From contig DAOVBT010000001.1 in NCBI GenBank assembly GCA_030670375.1, forward strand, positions 1-36,343: DNA of 36,343 nucleotides, in the 5' to 3' direction. Origin of the DNA: Candidatus Aminicenantota bacterium (GTDB taxonomy: Bacteria; Acidobacteriota; Aminicenantia; Aminicenantales; Aminicenantaceae). Positions within the stretch are counted from its first letter, which is position 1. Each line of letters opens with the position of its first letter. The position numbers and the translations under genes are program-made. Under the pieces are notes generated by a model. It was given only the letters and a program-made list of their open reading frames with translations, was not told the origin of the DNA and searched no databases. Positions 7,878 to 16,867 of this stretch are shown one piece after another.

Positions 7878-10364
7878 GTGAAGAAAGATTATAATTTTGA
7901 CCGCATAGAGAAAAAGTGGCAGAAGACTTGGGAAGATCAAGAAGTGTTTGTCTTTTGTGAGGATCCGCAAAAAACGAAATACTATTGCCTGGAAATGTAT
8001 CCTTATCCCTCGGGACGAATTCACATGGGGCAGGTCCGCAATTACGCCATCGGGGATGTGATAGCACGGTTCAAGATGATGAAAGGATTAAATGTTATAC
8101 ATCCCATCGGGTGGGATGCATTGGGCATGCCTGCGGAAAATGCTGCCATAACCCAAGGGATCCATCCGCAAAAGTGGACTCGCGGCAATATTTCCCACAT
8201 GAAGAAACAGTTGAAAAGACTGGGGTTCAGCTATGATTGGTCTCGGGAAGTAAACACCTGTCTGCCGGAATACTACAGGTGGAATCAATGGATATTCCTC
8301 AAGATGCTGGAAAAAGGCCTGGCCTATCGGAAGAAAAGCTGGATCAATTGGTGTCCCTCATGCCAAACGGTATTGGCCAACGAGCAGGTGATCGGTGAAA
8401 AATGCTGGCGTTGCGATACGAATGTGATGCAGAAGGATATGGAACAGTGGTTTTTGCGGATCACGGATTATGCTGAAGAACTCCTCTCCGGACATGAAGC
8501 GCTGGAAAAATGGCCTGAACATGTTCTCCTGATGCAGAAAAATTGGATAGGAAAAAGCACGGGTGGTCATATCTCCTTCCCTATCGTCGGTTCTTCTGAG
8601 AGTATCGATATCTTTACGACCCGAGTGGATACGATTTTCGGCGCGACCTTTATGGCGTTATCTCCCGAACATCCTTTAACAATGGAATTGATCGCGGGCA
8701 CTGCCCATGAGGATGAATTAAAAACGTGGATCGAAAAGAGTGCTGCCGAACAGAAGATGCGCATAGATCCAGAGGAGATGGAAAAACAGGGAATAGATAC
8801 CGAAAAAAAGGCGATCAATCCCTTTACAGGTGAAGAAATTCCGGTTTGGGTGTCCAACTATGTTTTGATGGAATACGGAACAGGTGCGATCATGGCTGTT
8901 CCTGCCCACGACCAAAGAGATTTTGAATTTGCAAAGAAATATAACTTGCCTATCCGGGTTGTGATTGTACCGGAGAAAGAATCCCCCCCAGAAGAGCTGG
9001 AGGAGGCGTATGAAGGAAAGGGATTTGTGGTCGATTCCGAAATCTTTTCTGGCCTGTCCTCCTCAAAGGCATCTGAAAAAATGGTCCAGTATGCCGAGGA
9101 GAATGGATTTGGACGCAAAAGCACTCTGTACAGACTTCGGGATTGGGGAATATCTCGCCAGCGGTATTGGGGGACGCCCATCCCGATTATTTACTGCCCA
9201 ACATGCGGAATCGTGGGTGTCCCGTATGAGGATCTTCCGGTTACTCTTCCTCCAGATGTCGAATTTACCGGAGAGGAGGGTTCACCGCTGGAGAACGCGG
9301 CAAGTTTTGTTCAGACCAAATGTCCAGAGTGTGGAGAGGCGGCCCGAAGAGAAACAGACACGATGGATACTTTTTTCGATTCTTCCTGGTATTACTTTCG
9401 GTATTGCTCCCCAGAGGAGGACAAACTTCCTTTCGATCCCCGGCCGGTCAATTACTGGCTTCCTGTGGACCTCTACATCGGTGGAGTGGAACATGCCATA
9501 CTGCACCTGATTTATGCAAGATTTTTCTGCAAGTTTTTCAGAGACGATGGCCTGACAACCATAGATGAACCCTTTCCCCGACTCCTTGCCCAAGGGATGG
9601 TGACAAAAGACGGGGTAAAGATGTCCAAATCAAAAGGAAACGTTGTGGATCCCGACGACATGGTGAAGGACTATGGAGCTGATACGGTGAGACTTTACAT
9701 CCTTTTCGCATCTCCTCCAGAAAAAGAATTTGCTTGGAATGAAAAGGGAATAGAGGGGTGTTACCGTTTTTTGAATCGCATTTGGTTCTTTTTCCAAGAG
9801 AACAAATCCCTTCTTTCGGGAGGTCTTCCATCAGGAGAATCCGATTATTCACCGGGGACAGACGAGATACACCCGTTGAGAATCAAAATGCACCAGACGA
9901 TCCGAAAGGTTTCAGACGACATCGATAAAAGATATCATTTGAACACGGCGATAAGCTCGATAATGGAATTGTTTAACCTTATCAAGGCAGAAAGGGAAGG
10001 TCTCATACAGAGCGATGAAGGCAAGAGGCTTCTTAGGGAGGCTGTTGAAAAAATGATCCTGCTCCTGTCTCCGTTTGCACCGCACATCTGCGAAGAGCTG
10101 TGGGAACAAATAGGATACCAGACGCTTCTGGCGCATACTCCTTGGCCTTGCTATGAGCCGGAGTTGGCAAAAGAAGAGCGGGTGACGATTGTTGTGCAGA
10201 TCAACGGGAAATTGAGGGATAGGTTCGAAGTCGAAAGAGATGCAGAGGAGGGAGAGCTGAAAGAAATAGCTCTAGGTTTGGATAAGATTCGCAATCTCAT
10301 CGGCGATAAGGAAGTAAAAATGGTGATACACATTAAGAATAAGATAATCAATATCGTCATTTAG
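7878..10364 (+). CDS. leuS: Leucyl-tRNA synthetase
   Basis: LeuRS charges tRNA-Leu in the cytosol. It is a class Ia synthetase of 828 aa from the chosen start. The HIGH-type motif is YPYPSGRIHMGQVRNYAIGD near residue 40, followed by zinc-binding Cys pairs (WCPSC and later KCWRC). The CP1 editing domain includes TTRVDTIFGATFMALSPEHP near 247, a second Cys pair set appears near 440-490 (CPTC, CPEC), and the KMSKSKGN loop is near 579. The C-terminus carries the anticodon-binding fold and a small terminal domain. GTG at 7878 is preferred because AGAGGA lies just upstream and the protein then begins MKKDYNFDRIEKKWQ, the usual LeuRS N-terminus. A TTG at 7842 is in frame but coincides with the predicted transcription start. 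The gene leads a leuS-lptE-holA operon. Confidence 0.97.
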   Translation: MKKDYNFDRIEKKWQKTWEDQEVFVFCEDPQKTKYYCLEMYPYPSGRIHMGQVRNYAIGDVIARFKMMKGLNVIHPIGWDALGMPAENAAITQGIHPQKWTRGNISHMKKQLKRLGFSYDWSREVNTCLPEYYRWNQWIFLKMLEKGLAYRKKSWINWCPSCQTVLANEQVIGEKCWRCDTNVMQKDMEQWFLRITDYAEELLSGHEALEKWPEHVLLMQKNWIGKSTGGHISFPIVGSSESIDIFTTRVDTIFGATFMALSPEHPLTMELIAGTAHEDELKTWIEKSAAEQKMRIDPEEMEKQGIDTEKKAINPFTGEEIPVWVSNYVLMEYGTGAIMAVPAHDQRDFEFAKKYNLPIRVVIVPEKESPPEELEEAYEGKGFVVDSEIFSGLSSSKASEKMVQYAEENGFGRKSTLYRLRDWGISRQRYWGTPIPIIYCPTCGIVGVPYEDLPVTLPPDVEFTGEEGSPLENAASFVQTKCPECGEAARRETDTMDTFFDSSWYYFRYCSPEEDKLPFDPRPVNYWLPVDLYIGGVEHAILHLIYARFFCKFFRDDGLTTIDEPFPRLLAQGMVTKDGVKMSKSKGNVVDPDDMVKDYGADTVRLYILFASPPEKEFAWNEKGIEGCYRFLNRIWFFFQENKSLLSGGLPSGESDYSPGTDEIHPLRIKMHQTIRKVSDDIDKRYHLNTAISSIMELFNLIKAEREGLIQSDEGKRLLREAVEKMILLLSPFAPHICEELWEQIGYQTLLAHTPWPCYEPELAKEERVTIVVQINGKLRDRFEVERDAEEGELKEIALGLDKIRNLIGDKEVKMVIHIKNKIINIVI

Positions 10365-10377
10365 GTATGGAGGTTAA

Positions 10378-10887
10378 ATGAAAAAAATAATCCTCCTTTT
10401 TTTGGTTTGTTCGTTATTTCTCCAGTGCGGCTACCATCTTCGAGGGACGGGGAGCTCTCTGCCCCCTCATATTAAGGTGCTCAATATCCCGATGTTTGCC
10501 AATCGGACAACCCGGTTTGAGCTGGATTTAAAACTGACACAAGGGGTGATCGACGAGATGATTGCTCGGGGAAAGGTGGAAATCACGGATGAAGCAGATA
10601 GCGCGGATGCTGTTCTAGTAGGAGAAATCCTCCGTTTCAATGCTAATCCTATCGGCTTTGGAGAAGACGCGACAGCCGACAGGTATAACATTTCGATCGT
10701 TGCCAAGGTGATCCTGAGGGATGTGGTTCAGAAAAAAGTGATTTACTCTAATCCATCCTTTGTTTACCAGGGAGAGTACGAAGTGCCGGAAGGTGTGGAC
10801 TTTGAGTCGGTGGAAACAGAAGCGATTGACGAGATGGCTGTGAAATTTGCCCGAAGCCTTGTGGTAGCCATCTTAGAGGGATTTTAA
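10378..10887 (+). CDS. lptE: LptE-like LPS-assembly lipoprotein
   Basis: This 169-aa lipoprotein is the outer-membrane partner of LptD, which inserts LPS into the outer leaflet. A signal peptide ends in the lipobox LFLQC, with the lipidated Cys at residue 17, followed at once by GYHLRG, the classic LptE start. The rest has the LptE pattern of strands and helices (IKVLNIPMFANRTTRFELD, then TQGVIDEMIARGK, and later a hydrophobic strand IVAKVILRDV). A GGAGG lies six bases before the ATG. It sits 13 bases after leuS and 4 bases before holA, the common leuS-lptE-holA order also seen in E. coli. lptD is not in the window. Confidence 0.93.
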   Translation: MKKIILLFLVCSLFLQCGYHLRGTGSSLPPHIKVLNIPMFANRTTRFELDLKLTQGVIDEMIARGKVEITDEADSADAVLVGEILRFNANPIGFGEDATADRYNISIVAKVILRDVVQKKVIYSNPSFVYQGEYEVPEGVDFESVETEAIDEMAVKFARSLVVAILEGF

Positions 10888-10891
10888 AAGA

Positions 10892-11980
10892 GTGTACAGT
10901 TCTTTTTTGGGGAAGGAAATCGACGAAAAAGCCCTTCATCCTTGTTATTTTTTTTACGGGGAAGAACCGTTTCTTGCTGAAGAATTTATCCAAGAGCTGA
11001 AAAGAGCCTTGATTTCTCCCGAAGATCAGGATTACAACATCGAAAAATGCAATCTTGACGACCAGTCTTGGATGGAGATTATGGATCTTGCCCGCACCAT
11101 CCCCTTCTTTTTTTCGTCCTGGCGGATCATCGCTGTGAGTCTTCCCGTTGGAAAGGGGGAGCGCCTTTCCTCTACAGAGGAAAAAATCCTAAAGGATTAT
11201 TTTTCTTCACCTTCCGATCAAACGGCTCTTATTGTCATTTATCCTGGGAAACTTCGTAGGAGCGCTCCCATTTTCCGGTTGTTTTCTTCGTTTCCTTCCG
11301 CTCTCGTTCAGGTCAAGGAGCTCAAGCCGCTCAAAGGAAGGAATTTATTCTCATGGATGGACAAGAAGCTTTTATTATTGGGGAAAAGAGCGACCCAGGA
11401 TGCCATGGCACGGCTGGCTGAGCTTACTGGCAATAATCTTGCCCGAGTGAATAACGAGTTAGAAAAAATTTCTACGTTCGTCGGAGAAAAAAAGATAATC
11501 GAATTGGATGATGTTAACGCGGTCTCGGGATGGATCAAGTCCTTTAATGAATGGGAGATCGTGGATAATCTGGAAAAGGCCGATTTTGAAAAGAGCCTGA
11601 TTGTTTTGGATAATCTGTTCAGAAAAAGCATAAGGCCCGAGCTTATACTTGGCCTTACGGCCAAATTTTTTCGCGACATTTTTTTAGCCAAGCTCTGGCT
11701 AAAGGAGAAAGAAAAGGATAAAAAGGCCATTTTCAAAGAACTGCGTCCCCAAATACAGGAAAGATTTGGCAATTTTTATACCACCAAGTTCAGGAATTTC
11801 TTTTCCTTGGTAGATAGGATTCCGATGAGTGATCTGAATGATCTTCTTTCTGAACTCAAAGAGATCGATTTGAAGGTGAAGACGACAGATCTGAACCCCC
11901 AAACTTTACTGGAAGGATTCCTTTTTCATTACTGTCAGTCGAGAAAAGAGGCGGGAACTACTTCGAAGGAGAGGGATTAA
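10892..11980 (+). CDS. holA: DNA polymerase III delta subunit
   Basis: HolA is the clamp-loader subunit that opens the sliding clamp at replication forks. The protein is 362 aa, within the usual range. It has an N-terminal AAA+-like fold without a functional P-loop (HPCYFFYGEEPFLAEEFIQE near residue 16), a middle helical domain (LAELTGNNLARVNNELEK near 178) and the C-terminal collar domain. The start is GTG at 10892, only four bases after the lptE stop; its Shine-Dalgarno (AGAGGG) is somewhat distant. The 3' end overlaps the rpsT coding region on the other strand by 23 bases. Confidence 0.92.
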   Translation: MYSSFLGKEIDEKALHPCYFFYGEEPFLAEEFIQELKRALISPEDQDYNIEKCNLDDQSWMEIMDLARTIPFFFSSWRIIAVSLPVGKGERLSSTEEKILKDYFSSPSDQTALIVIYPGKLRRSAPIFRLFSSFPSALVQVKELKPLKGRNLFSWMDKKLLLLGKRATQDAMARLAELTGNNLARVNNELEKISTFVGEKKIIELDDVNAVSGWIKSFNEWEIVDNLEKADFEKSLIVLDNLFRKSIRPELILGLTAKFFRDIFLAKLWLKEKEKDKKAIFKELRPQIQERFGNFYTTKFRNFFSLVDRIPMSDLNDLLSELKEIDLKVKTTDLNPQTLLEGFLFHYCQSRKEAGTTSKERD

Positions 11981-12236
11981 TCATTTCGACCTGGCGGCTC
12001 AGTCGGGATTTATACCGATCACCTGTTCTTTTATGGATCGTTCCTTTTTTAACGGATTTATCGATCGTGGAAAATGTATGCGGGAGGAGTTTTTCTGCTT
12101 CTTCACGATTTTTATTTGTGATGGCCGTCCTTATGGCTTTTATGCGTGTCCGCAGAAGAGACTTGTTTTTTCTGTTGATCAGGTTGCGGCGAAGGGATCT
12201 TCTCTCTTGCCGTATTGCCGACATGTGTTGAGCCAT
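11958..12236 (-). CDS. rpsT: 30S ribosomal protein S20
   Basis: S20 is a small basic protein binding 16S rRNA in the 30S subunit. The protein is 92 aa and starts MAQHMSAIRQERRSLRRN, matching the family's MANxxSAxKxxR beginning. A run of Arg/Lys helices follows, with the conserved SxxDKxxKKGxIHKRxxxRxKSRL pattern at about residues 60-83. AGGAG lies seven bases before the ATG; longer in-frame upstream starts give a non-S20 extension and are rejected. It has its own consensus promoter and is transcribed away from murJ. It converges on holA, the two coding regions overlapping by 23 bases, as single-gene rpsT transcription units often lie near holA and murJ. Confidence 0.95.
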   Translation of the reverse strand: MAQHMSAIRQERRSLRRNLINRKNKSLLRTRIKAIRTAITNKNREEAEKLLPHTFSTIDKSVKKGTIHKRTGDRYKSRLSRQVEMINPSPSK

Positions 12237-12260
12237 TTCTTTCTCCTGGAGTAAAAAAGT

Positions 12261-12289
12261 ATGATAAGATATCTTAAGACTGAAGTCAA
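12261..12289 (-). promoter_or_regulatory. Sigma-70-type promoter for rpsT
   Basis: Read on the minus strand, TTGACT (12289-12284) is followed after 17 bases by TATCAT (12266-12261). This predicts a short leader of about 20 bases carrying the AGGAG ribosome-binding site of rpsT. Confidence 0.78.
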
Positions 12290-12318
12290 CTAGGAATATG
12301 GGGTTATAAGCGCATCTG

Positions 12319-13896
12319 ATGGAACAGAAAGAGCAAAACCGGAAGTTAATCAGGTCGACTCTTGCCGTGTCAGCCCCTACTCTTTTAAGTCGCATCTTTG
12401 GGCTTTTCCGAGATATGATCCAAGCCAATTACATGGGCACGGGAAGGGGAATGGATGCGTTCACGATTGCCTATACCATTCCCAATCTGTTGAGACGTTT
12501 AACGGGAGAGGGAGCGATGACGGCGGCGTTTATTCCTGTTTTTACCCAACAGAAAAGCGAGAAGTCGCGAGAAGAACTCTGGAAATTTGCCCATTATATC
12601 TTTTTCGATTTGACGCTGATCATGGCCCTGATCACTGTCCTGGGTATTTTGTTTGCTCCCGTTTTGGTTAAGTTGATCTCCATCGGATTCAAGGATGTTG
12701 CCGGAAAATGGGATTTGACCATCACACTGACCCGCTTCATGTTTCCGTATATTTTTTTGATCAGCTTAGCAGCGTTGGCAATGGCTATCCTGAATTCATT
12801 CCACAAATTTTTTGTGCCTGCTTTTACACCTGTTTTGTTTAATCTTTCGATCATCACTATTGCCGGGATTTTTGCCGGCAAGGCCAAAGAACCTTCCTAT
12901 ATTTTTGCAGCAGGAGTGGTGGTCGGAGGAATTTTCCAGTTGGCCTTTCAGCTGCCATTCCTCCGACGTCAAGGAATGCGATTTAAACCGATGCTCTCCT
13001 TCACCCATCCGGGTGTGCGCAAAGTGGGGAAACTGATCGTCCCGGGGATATTCGGAGCAGGCCTTTACCAGATCAATTATGCCATAAGTCGTATGATCGC
13101 TTCATTTCTCGAGGAAGGGAGTGTGTCCTCGCTTTATTATGCGGCAAGAGTGCAGGAGTTGACTCTCGGCTTGTTCACGATTGCCCTTTCCATCGCCCTT
13201 CTCCCCACTTTTTCTGATCAAGCTGCCAAACAGGATATAAACGGGATGAAAAAAACTCTTGTTTACTCGTTTAAGCTTGTCTTTTTGGTAACGTTGCCGG
13301 CCATGGTGGGTTTACTGCTTTTGAATCGTCCGATCATTCAAGTGCTTTTCCAGAGAGGCGAATTCAACGAGCAATCCACGGCGATGAGCGCATCCTGTTT
13401 GTTCTTTTTTGCCTTGGGGATTCCCTTTATATCCGGGGTGAGGATCATGGCTCCTGCTTTTTATTCCTTAAAGGACATAAAAACCCCCGTGATCGTGGCC
13501 TCTTTCATCATGGGATTGTATATCTTGCTTTCCATTCTGCTCATGAGTCCGCTTCGCGTGGGAGGCATCGCTTTAGCTTTATCCATTTCTTCTGTTTTTA
13601 ATTTTCTTGCGCTGTTTTATCTTTTGGAGAGGAAAATAGGACATATCCATAAAAAAGGCATATTGATCTCTGCCTTAAAATCTGCCATTTCTGCAGCAGG
13701 GATGGGCGCTGTTGTGTGGTATTTTGTCAAACATTTTGGTTTTGACCAGATGGTCTTTATCCAGAAATTGGGGATTCTCGCTGCAGCTGTTTCCATCGGA
13801 ATCGTGGTTTATCTGGTGCTTAATCTCCTGTTTAGTCATGAAGACCTGAAGAGCCTTAAAAATGTATTTTCCAGAGATGAAATACTGAAAAAGTAG
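12319..13896 (+). CDS. murJ: Lipid II flippase MurJ
   Basis: MurJ flips lipid II from the inner to the outer face of the cytoplasmic membrane for peptidoglycan synthesis. The 525-aa MOP-superfamily protein has about 14 membrane segments. The N-terminus has the MurJ signature STLAVSAPTLLSRIFGLFRD, then DAFTIAYTIPNLLRRLTGEG with the conserved Arg residues and AMTAAFIPVFTQ. GLYQINYAISRMIASFLEEG near 250 and GIPFISGVRIMAPAFYSLKD near 375 are also family-typical. No Shine-Dalgarno is evident. A TATAAG (12305-12310) lies so close to the ATG that a near-leaderless transcript is possible, but its -35 is poor. The stop codon overlaps the ribosome-binding site of dtd. Confidence 0.95.
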   Translation: MEQKEQNRKLIRSTLAVSAPTLLSRIFGLFRDMIQANYMGTGRGMDAFTIAYTIPNLLRRLTGEGAMTAAFIPVFTQQKSEKSREELWKFAHYIFFDLTLIMALITVLGILFAPVLVKLISIGFKDVAGKWDLTITLTRFMFPYIFLISLAALAMAILNSFHKFFVPAFTPVLFNLSIITIAGIFAGKAKEPSYIFAAGVVVGGIFQLAFQLPFLRRQGMRFKPMLSFTHPGVRKVGKLIVPGIFGAGLYQINYAISRMIASFLEEGSVSSLYYAARVQELTLGLFTIALSIALLPTFSDQAAKQDINGMKKTLVYSFKLVFLVTLPAMVGLLLLNRPIIQVLFQRGEFNEQSTAMSASCLFFFALGIPFISGVRIMAPAFYSLKDIKTPVIVASFIMGLYILLSILLMSPLRVGGIALALSISSVFNFLALFYLLERKIGHIHKKGILISALKSAISAAGMGAVVWYFVKHFGFDQMVFIQKLGILAAAVSIGIVVYLVLNLLFSHEDLKSLKNVFSRDEILKK

Positions 13897-13904
13897 GAGT
13901 TGAT

Positions 13905-14357
13905 GTGATTATCGTTCTCCAAAGAGTCAAGGAAGCTTCGGTATCTGTCCAAGGCAACGTGTCGGGAAAGATCCAACAGGGCGTTTGTCTTTTGGTGGGC
14001 ATTGAAAAAGGAGATACGGAGGAGGATGCGCAGCACCTGGCGCGCAAGATCGCGGAGTTGAGGATATTCCCTGATAAAGAAGGGAAAATGAACCTTTCCT
14101 TGTGTGATGTCCAGGGAGAAGTCTTGGCCGTCTCCCAATTCACGTTGGCGGGTTCTGTCAAGAAGGGGAGGAGGCCCAGTTTTGATAAGGCGGAGGAGCC
14201 ATCTCGAGCAGAACCGCTTTTCCTCTATTTTGTGGATCAAATCAAAAAATTTGGATTGAAAGTCGAAACAGGAATTTTCGCAGCGTCGATGGACGTTTGC
14301 CTGATCAATGAAGGTCCTGTGACTTTTATCCTGCAGAAGAAAAATTCGATCAGCTGA
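13905..14357 (+). CDS. dtd: D-aminoacyl-tRNA deacylase
   Basis: DTD hydrolyses D-amino acids (and misplaced Gly) from tRNAs, a chirality proofreading step. The 150-aa length is standard. The N-terminus is MIIVLQRVKEASVSVQG, the active-site SQFTLAGSVKKGRRPSF is near residue 78, and the Gly-cisPro motif appears as NEGPVTFIL near the C-terminus (most relatives have NDGPVT). GIFAASM replaces the more usual GxFGAxM, a mild change. The start is GTG at 13905 with AGGAG, built partly from the murJ stop codon, eight bases before it. It probably shares a transcript with murJ. The last eight bases overlap the HEAT-repeat gene tail to tail. Confidence 0.95.
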   Translation: MIIVLQRVKEASVSVQGNVSGKIQQGVCLLVGIEKGDTEEDAQHLARKIAELRIFPDKEGKMNLSLCDVQGEVLAVSQFTLAGSVKKGRRPSFDKAEEPSRAEPLFLYFVDQIKKFGLKVETGIFAASMDVCLINEGPVTFILQKKNSIS

Positions 14358-14910
14358 ACTTGACTTGACTGACCTCTTGAAGGGCCTGAAGAGCTGGCGT
14401 TCTTACAAAGGAGCTATCATCCTCGGAGAGTTTTGTAAGAAGGGCCAGAGCTTTTTTTCCTCCAATTTCACCCAGAACTATAGCCAAGATGCGACGCACT
14501 TCGATGTTGGGGTCATTTACCAAACTCTCGATATATTTCACGGAGGATGTATTCTTTCTCAAACCCAGTATCCGGAGGCATCCTGTTTTAACATACCAAG
14601 GAGTTTTGTGAAGTCGTTGATACAGGAGGTTAAGATTGAGGTCCTCCCTGTTTGAAAGCTCCGTGGCAATGATTTTTCTGATGTCTTCGCTCGGGTCATC
14701 GAGGGCTTGAATCAAAACCTCGCAGACCCAAGGCTCTTTGGAGATTAGCAATCGTGTGATGATTTTTAATCGTGTTTGTCTATCCTTGGTTTCCTGAATA
14801 TTTTTCAGGGCAGTCTCCATCGAGGTTTTTTTTCGGGATTTTTTCGGGGTAGGCTTTGGTGATGGTTTCTCAGCTTCAGGGAATAATAACCCCGTTTTTT
14901 TGTCAATCAT
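14350..14910 (-). CDS. HEAT-repeat protein
   Basis: This 186-aa protein of unknown role begins with a Pro/Lys-rich, probably disordered region (residues 15-30, PKPTPKKSRKK). Four to five helical HEAT-like repeats follow, seen in VCEVLIQALDDPSEDIRKII, SVKYIESLVNDPNIEVRRIL and ALLTKLSEDDSSFVRTPALQ. The Asp-Pro/Asp-x-x-x-Val-Arg turn motif is characteristic. Such proteins usually serve as protein-binding scaffolds. There is no signal peptide, so it should be cytosolic. It has its own promoter and converges on dtd. I cannot assign a specific function. Confidence 0.75.
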   Translation of the reverse strand: MIDKKTGLLFPEAEKPSPKPTPKKSRKKTSMETALKNIQETKDRQTRLKIITRLLISKEPWVCEVLIQALDDPSEDIRKIIATELSNREDLNLNLLYQRLHKTPWYVKTGCLRILGLRKNTSSVKYIESLVNDPNIEVRRILAIVLGEIGGKKALALLTKLSEDDSSFVRTPALQALQEVSQVKFS

Positions 14911-14942
14911 CTGATAAGGTTGCCCTTTTTGATTACAAGATA

Positions 14943-14971
14943 TTTATATAATAGATCGGAAAAAAGTGCAA
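14943..14971 (-). promoter_or_regulatory. Sigma-70-type promoter for the HEAT-repeat gene
   Basis: On the minus strand TTGCAC (14971-14966), a 17-base spacer and TATAAA (14948-14943) form a good promoter about 32 bases upstream of the HEAT-gene ATG. It separates this gene from the riboflavin operon upstream. Confidence 0.7.
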
Positions 14972-15036
14972 CCGATTCGAGAGAAACCGTGTCCGCTCAG
15001 TCCTTGAGAAGTATTTTCAGTACCTGGGTTTATCCC

Positions 15037-16254
15037 TTAAACCATGTCGAGGATATGGCCCATTTTTTCTTTTTTTGTTTTCAGGTAGTTGATATTGGAT
15101 TTGTTGGGTGGAATTTCGATCGGGATGCGTTCGACGATTTCGAGACCATAACCCGCAAGACCGATAAATTTGCGGGGGTTGTTGGTGATCAAGCGCAATT
15201 TGTTCACCCCTAAAGAAACCAGGATTTGCGCTCCGATTCCATAATCTCTTTGGTCCGGTTTGAATCCAAGATGTTGGTTGGCTTCCACTGTGTCCAAGCC
15301 TTTATCCTGCATAGCGTAAGCCTTTATTTTGTTGACGAGGCCGATTCCTCTTCCTTCCTGGTTGATGATGTACAGGATCACTCCTTTTCCGTTCTTTTCG
15401 ATCATCTCCATGGATTGGTGCAGTTGGTCTCCGCAATCACAGCGGCTAGATCCGAATGTGTCACCTGTTAGACACTGGGAGTGGACGCGGACTAGAGTGG
15501 AATCATCTTTCTTGATATCTCCTTTTACCAGGGCAATGTGATTTTCCCGATGAATGGTGTCTTCGAAGATTATCAATCGGAATTCACCATATTTTGTGGG
15601 AAGGGGTATTTCCTCGATTTTTTGAACCAAACATTCGGTTTTCATCCTGTATTTGATAAGGTCTGCGATGGTAAGAATCGGGATGTCGTATGTCTGAGAA
15701 TACTTTTCCAGTTGCGGCATCCGGGCCATGGTTCCATCTTCATTCATGATCTCACAGATGACAGCGGAAGGTTTCAATCCGGCCAGGTGAGTGATGTCGA
15801 TAGAAGCTTCTGTTTGTCCTGCTCTCTTGAGCACGCCTCCGTCCTTGGCTTCGAGAGGAAAAATGTGTCCGGGTCTGGCAAGATCGGAAGGTGTTGTGTT
15901 AGGATCCATAGCCACATGGATCGTATGGGAGCGGTCATGGGCTGAAATGCCTGTGGTCACACCTCTCTTCGCATCGATGGAAATCGTAAAAGCGGTTTTG
16001 AAACTAGCCGTGTTATCCGCGACCATCAAAGGCAGGTCCAGTTCCTTCAGTCTTTTTTTCGTCAATGGGAGGCAGATGAGGCCACGTCCATACTTTGCCA
16101 TAAAATTGATGATATCGGGAGTGACCTTTTCCGCGGCCACCATGAGGTCACCTTCATTCTCCCTATCTTCATCGTCGATAATGATGATGAGTCTTCCTTC
16201 TTTGACCGCGTTTATAGCCTGCTCGATCGGAACTTTTCCTCTCATTTTTTCCAT
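15037..16254 (-). CDS. ribBA: Bifunctional DHBP synthase / GTP cyclohydrolase II
   Basis: RibBA supplies both branches of riboflavin synthesis: 3,4-dihydroxy-2-butanone-4-phosphate from ribulose-5-phosphate, and the first pyrimidine intermediate from GTP. The N-terminal half (about 1-205) shows DDEDRENEGDLMVAAE with the acidic active-site loop, GISAHDRSHTIHVA and RPGHIFPLEA. The C-terminal half (about 206-400) has the zinc site SQCLTGDTFGSSRCDCGDQL with Cys261, Cys272 and Cys274, then NQEGRGIGLVNKIKAYAMQD. At residue 147 the usual His of the GHTEA motif is Gln (AGQTEAS); this His is a metal ligand in E. coli RibB, though I believe Gln occurs in other RibBA proteins. The gene is 13 bases downstream of ribE and last in the ftsY-rib operon. 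Confidence 0.96.
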   Translation of the reverse strand: MEKMRGKVPIEQAINAVKEGRLIIIIDDEDRENEGDLMVAAEKVTPDIINFMAKYGRGLICLPLTKKRLKELDLPLMVADNTASFKTAFTISIDAKRGVTTGISAHDRSHTIHVAMDPNTTPSDLARPGHIFPLEAKDGGVLKRAGQTEASIDITHLAGLKPSAVICEIMNEDGTMARMPQLEKYSQTYDIPILTIADLIKYRMKTECLVQKIEEIPLPTKYGEFRLIIFEDTIHRENHIALVKGDIKKDDSTLVRVHSQCLTGDTFGSSRCDCGDQLHQSMEMIEKNGKGVILYIINQEGRGIGLVNKIKAYAMQDKGLDTVEANQHLGFKPDQRDYGIGAQILVSLGVNKLRLITNNPRKFIGLAGYGLEIVERIPIEIPPNKSNINYLKTKKEKMGHILDMV

Positions 16255-16267
16255 TTAATCGGACCTA

Positions 16268-16867
16268 CTATTTGGATTTTCCTTTTGTTTTGGATAGCCA
16301 ATTATACACGTATTTCCCTAATATGTCACATTCGATGTTCACCGTATTCCCATGTTTAAGGAGACGAAGATTTGAATTTTTCAAAGTGATCGGAATGATT
16401 TCCGCATCGAACGATGACGAATGGAGTTTGGCTATTGTCAGGCTGACCCCATTGATTGCCACTGAGCCTTTTGGGATGAAATACGGGCCGAGGTCAACCG
16501 GGAAGGAAATGGTCATCCTGATACCCGTCCCCTTTTTCTGCACGGCTATGACTTTTCCGGTCGAATCGATGTGTCCTGTGACCAGGTGGCCACTGAGAGG
16601 AGAGGAAAGCGTGAGCGAGAGCTCCAGATTGAGCTGCTCGCCCCTACGAAGAGAACCTAAACTTGTCCGACTCAGTGTTTCCTTGGAAAGGTCGAAACAG
16701 AGCATGTTTTTTTCCTTACGGGTTAAACTTAGGCAGACTCCGTTGACTGCCAGGCTGTCGCCGATTTCCAGCCGGGCTGCCAATTCTGGCGTTTCGATCA
16801 CCATCTCTTGTTTCCCTATCCTGTATTCCTTGAAGATGCCCGTGTGGGAGATGATTCCTGTAAACAT
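16268..16867 (-). CDS. ribE: Riboflavin synthase alpha chain
   Basis: Riboflavin synthase dismutates two molecules of 6,7-dimethyl-8-ribityllumazine to riboflavin. The preferred start is ATG at 16867-16865, giving 199 aa beginning MFTGIISHTGIF, the invariant N-terminus of the family. The two lumazine-binding barrels are visible as repeats: GDSLAVNGVCLSLT and then LVTGHIDSTGKV in the first, KGSVAINGVSLTI in the second. The ATG overlaps the ribD stop by one base (TAATG), and GGAGG lies about ten bases upstream. A longer reading with 15 extra residues is rejected. Depending on nomenclature the gene is also called ribC. Confidence 0.95.
   Translation of the reverse strand: MFTGIISHTGIFKEYRIGKQEMVIETPELAARLEIGDSLAVNGVCLSLTRKEKNMLCFDLSKETLSRTSLGSLRRGEQLNLELSLTLSSPLSGHLVTGHIDSTGKVIAVQKKGTGIRMTISFPVDLGPYFIPKGSVAINGVSLTIAKLHSSSFDAEIIPITLKNSNLRLLKHGNTVNIECDILGKYVYNWLSKTKGKSK

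Noticed and set aside
12237..12428. N-terminal extension of S20 overlapping the murJ start
   Set aside because: The extra residues are unlike any S20, and the rpsT promoter and ribosome-binding site fall inside it.
14972..15036. Terminator for the rib operon
   Set aside because: Only a weak short stem (AGTA/TACT around 15011-15020) without a U-run could be found.
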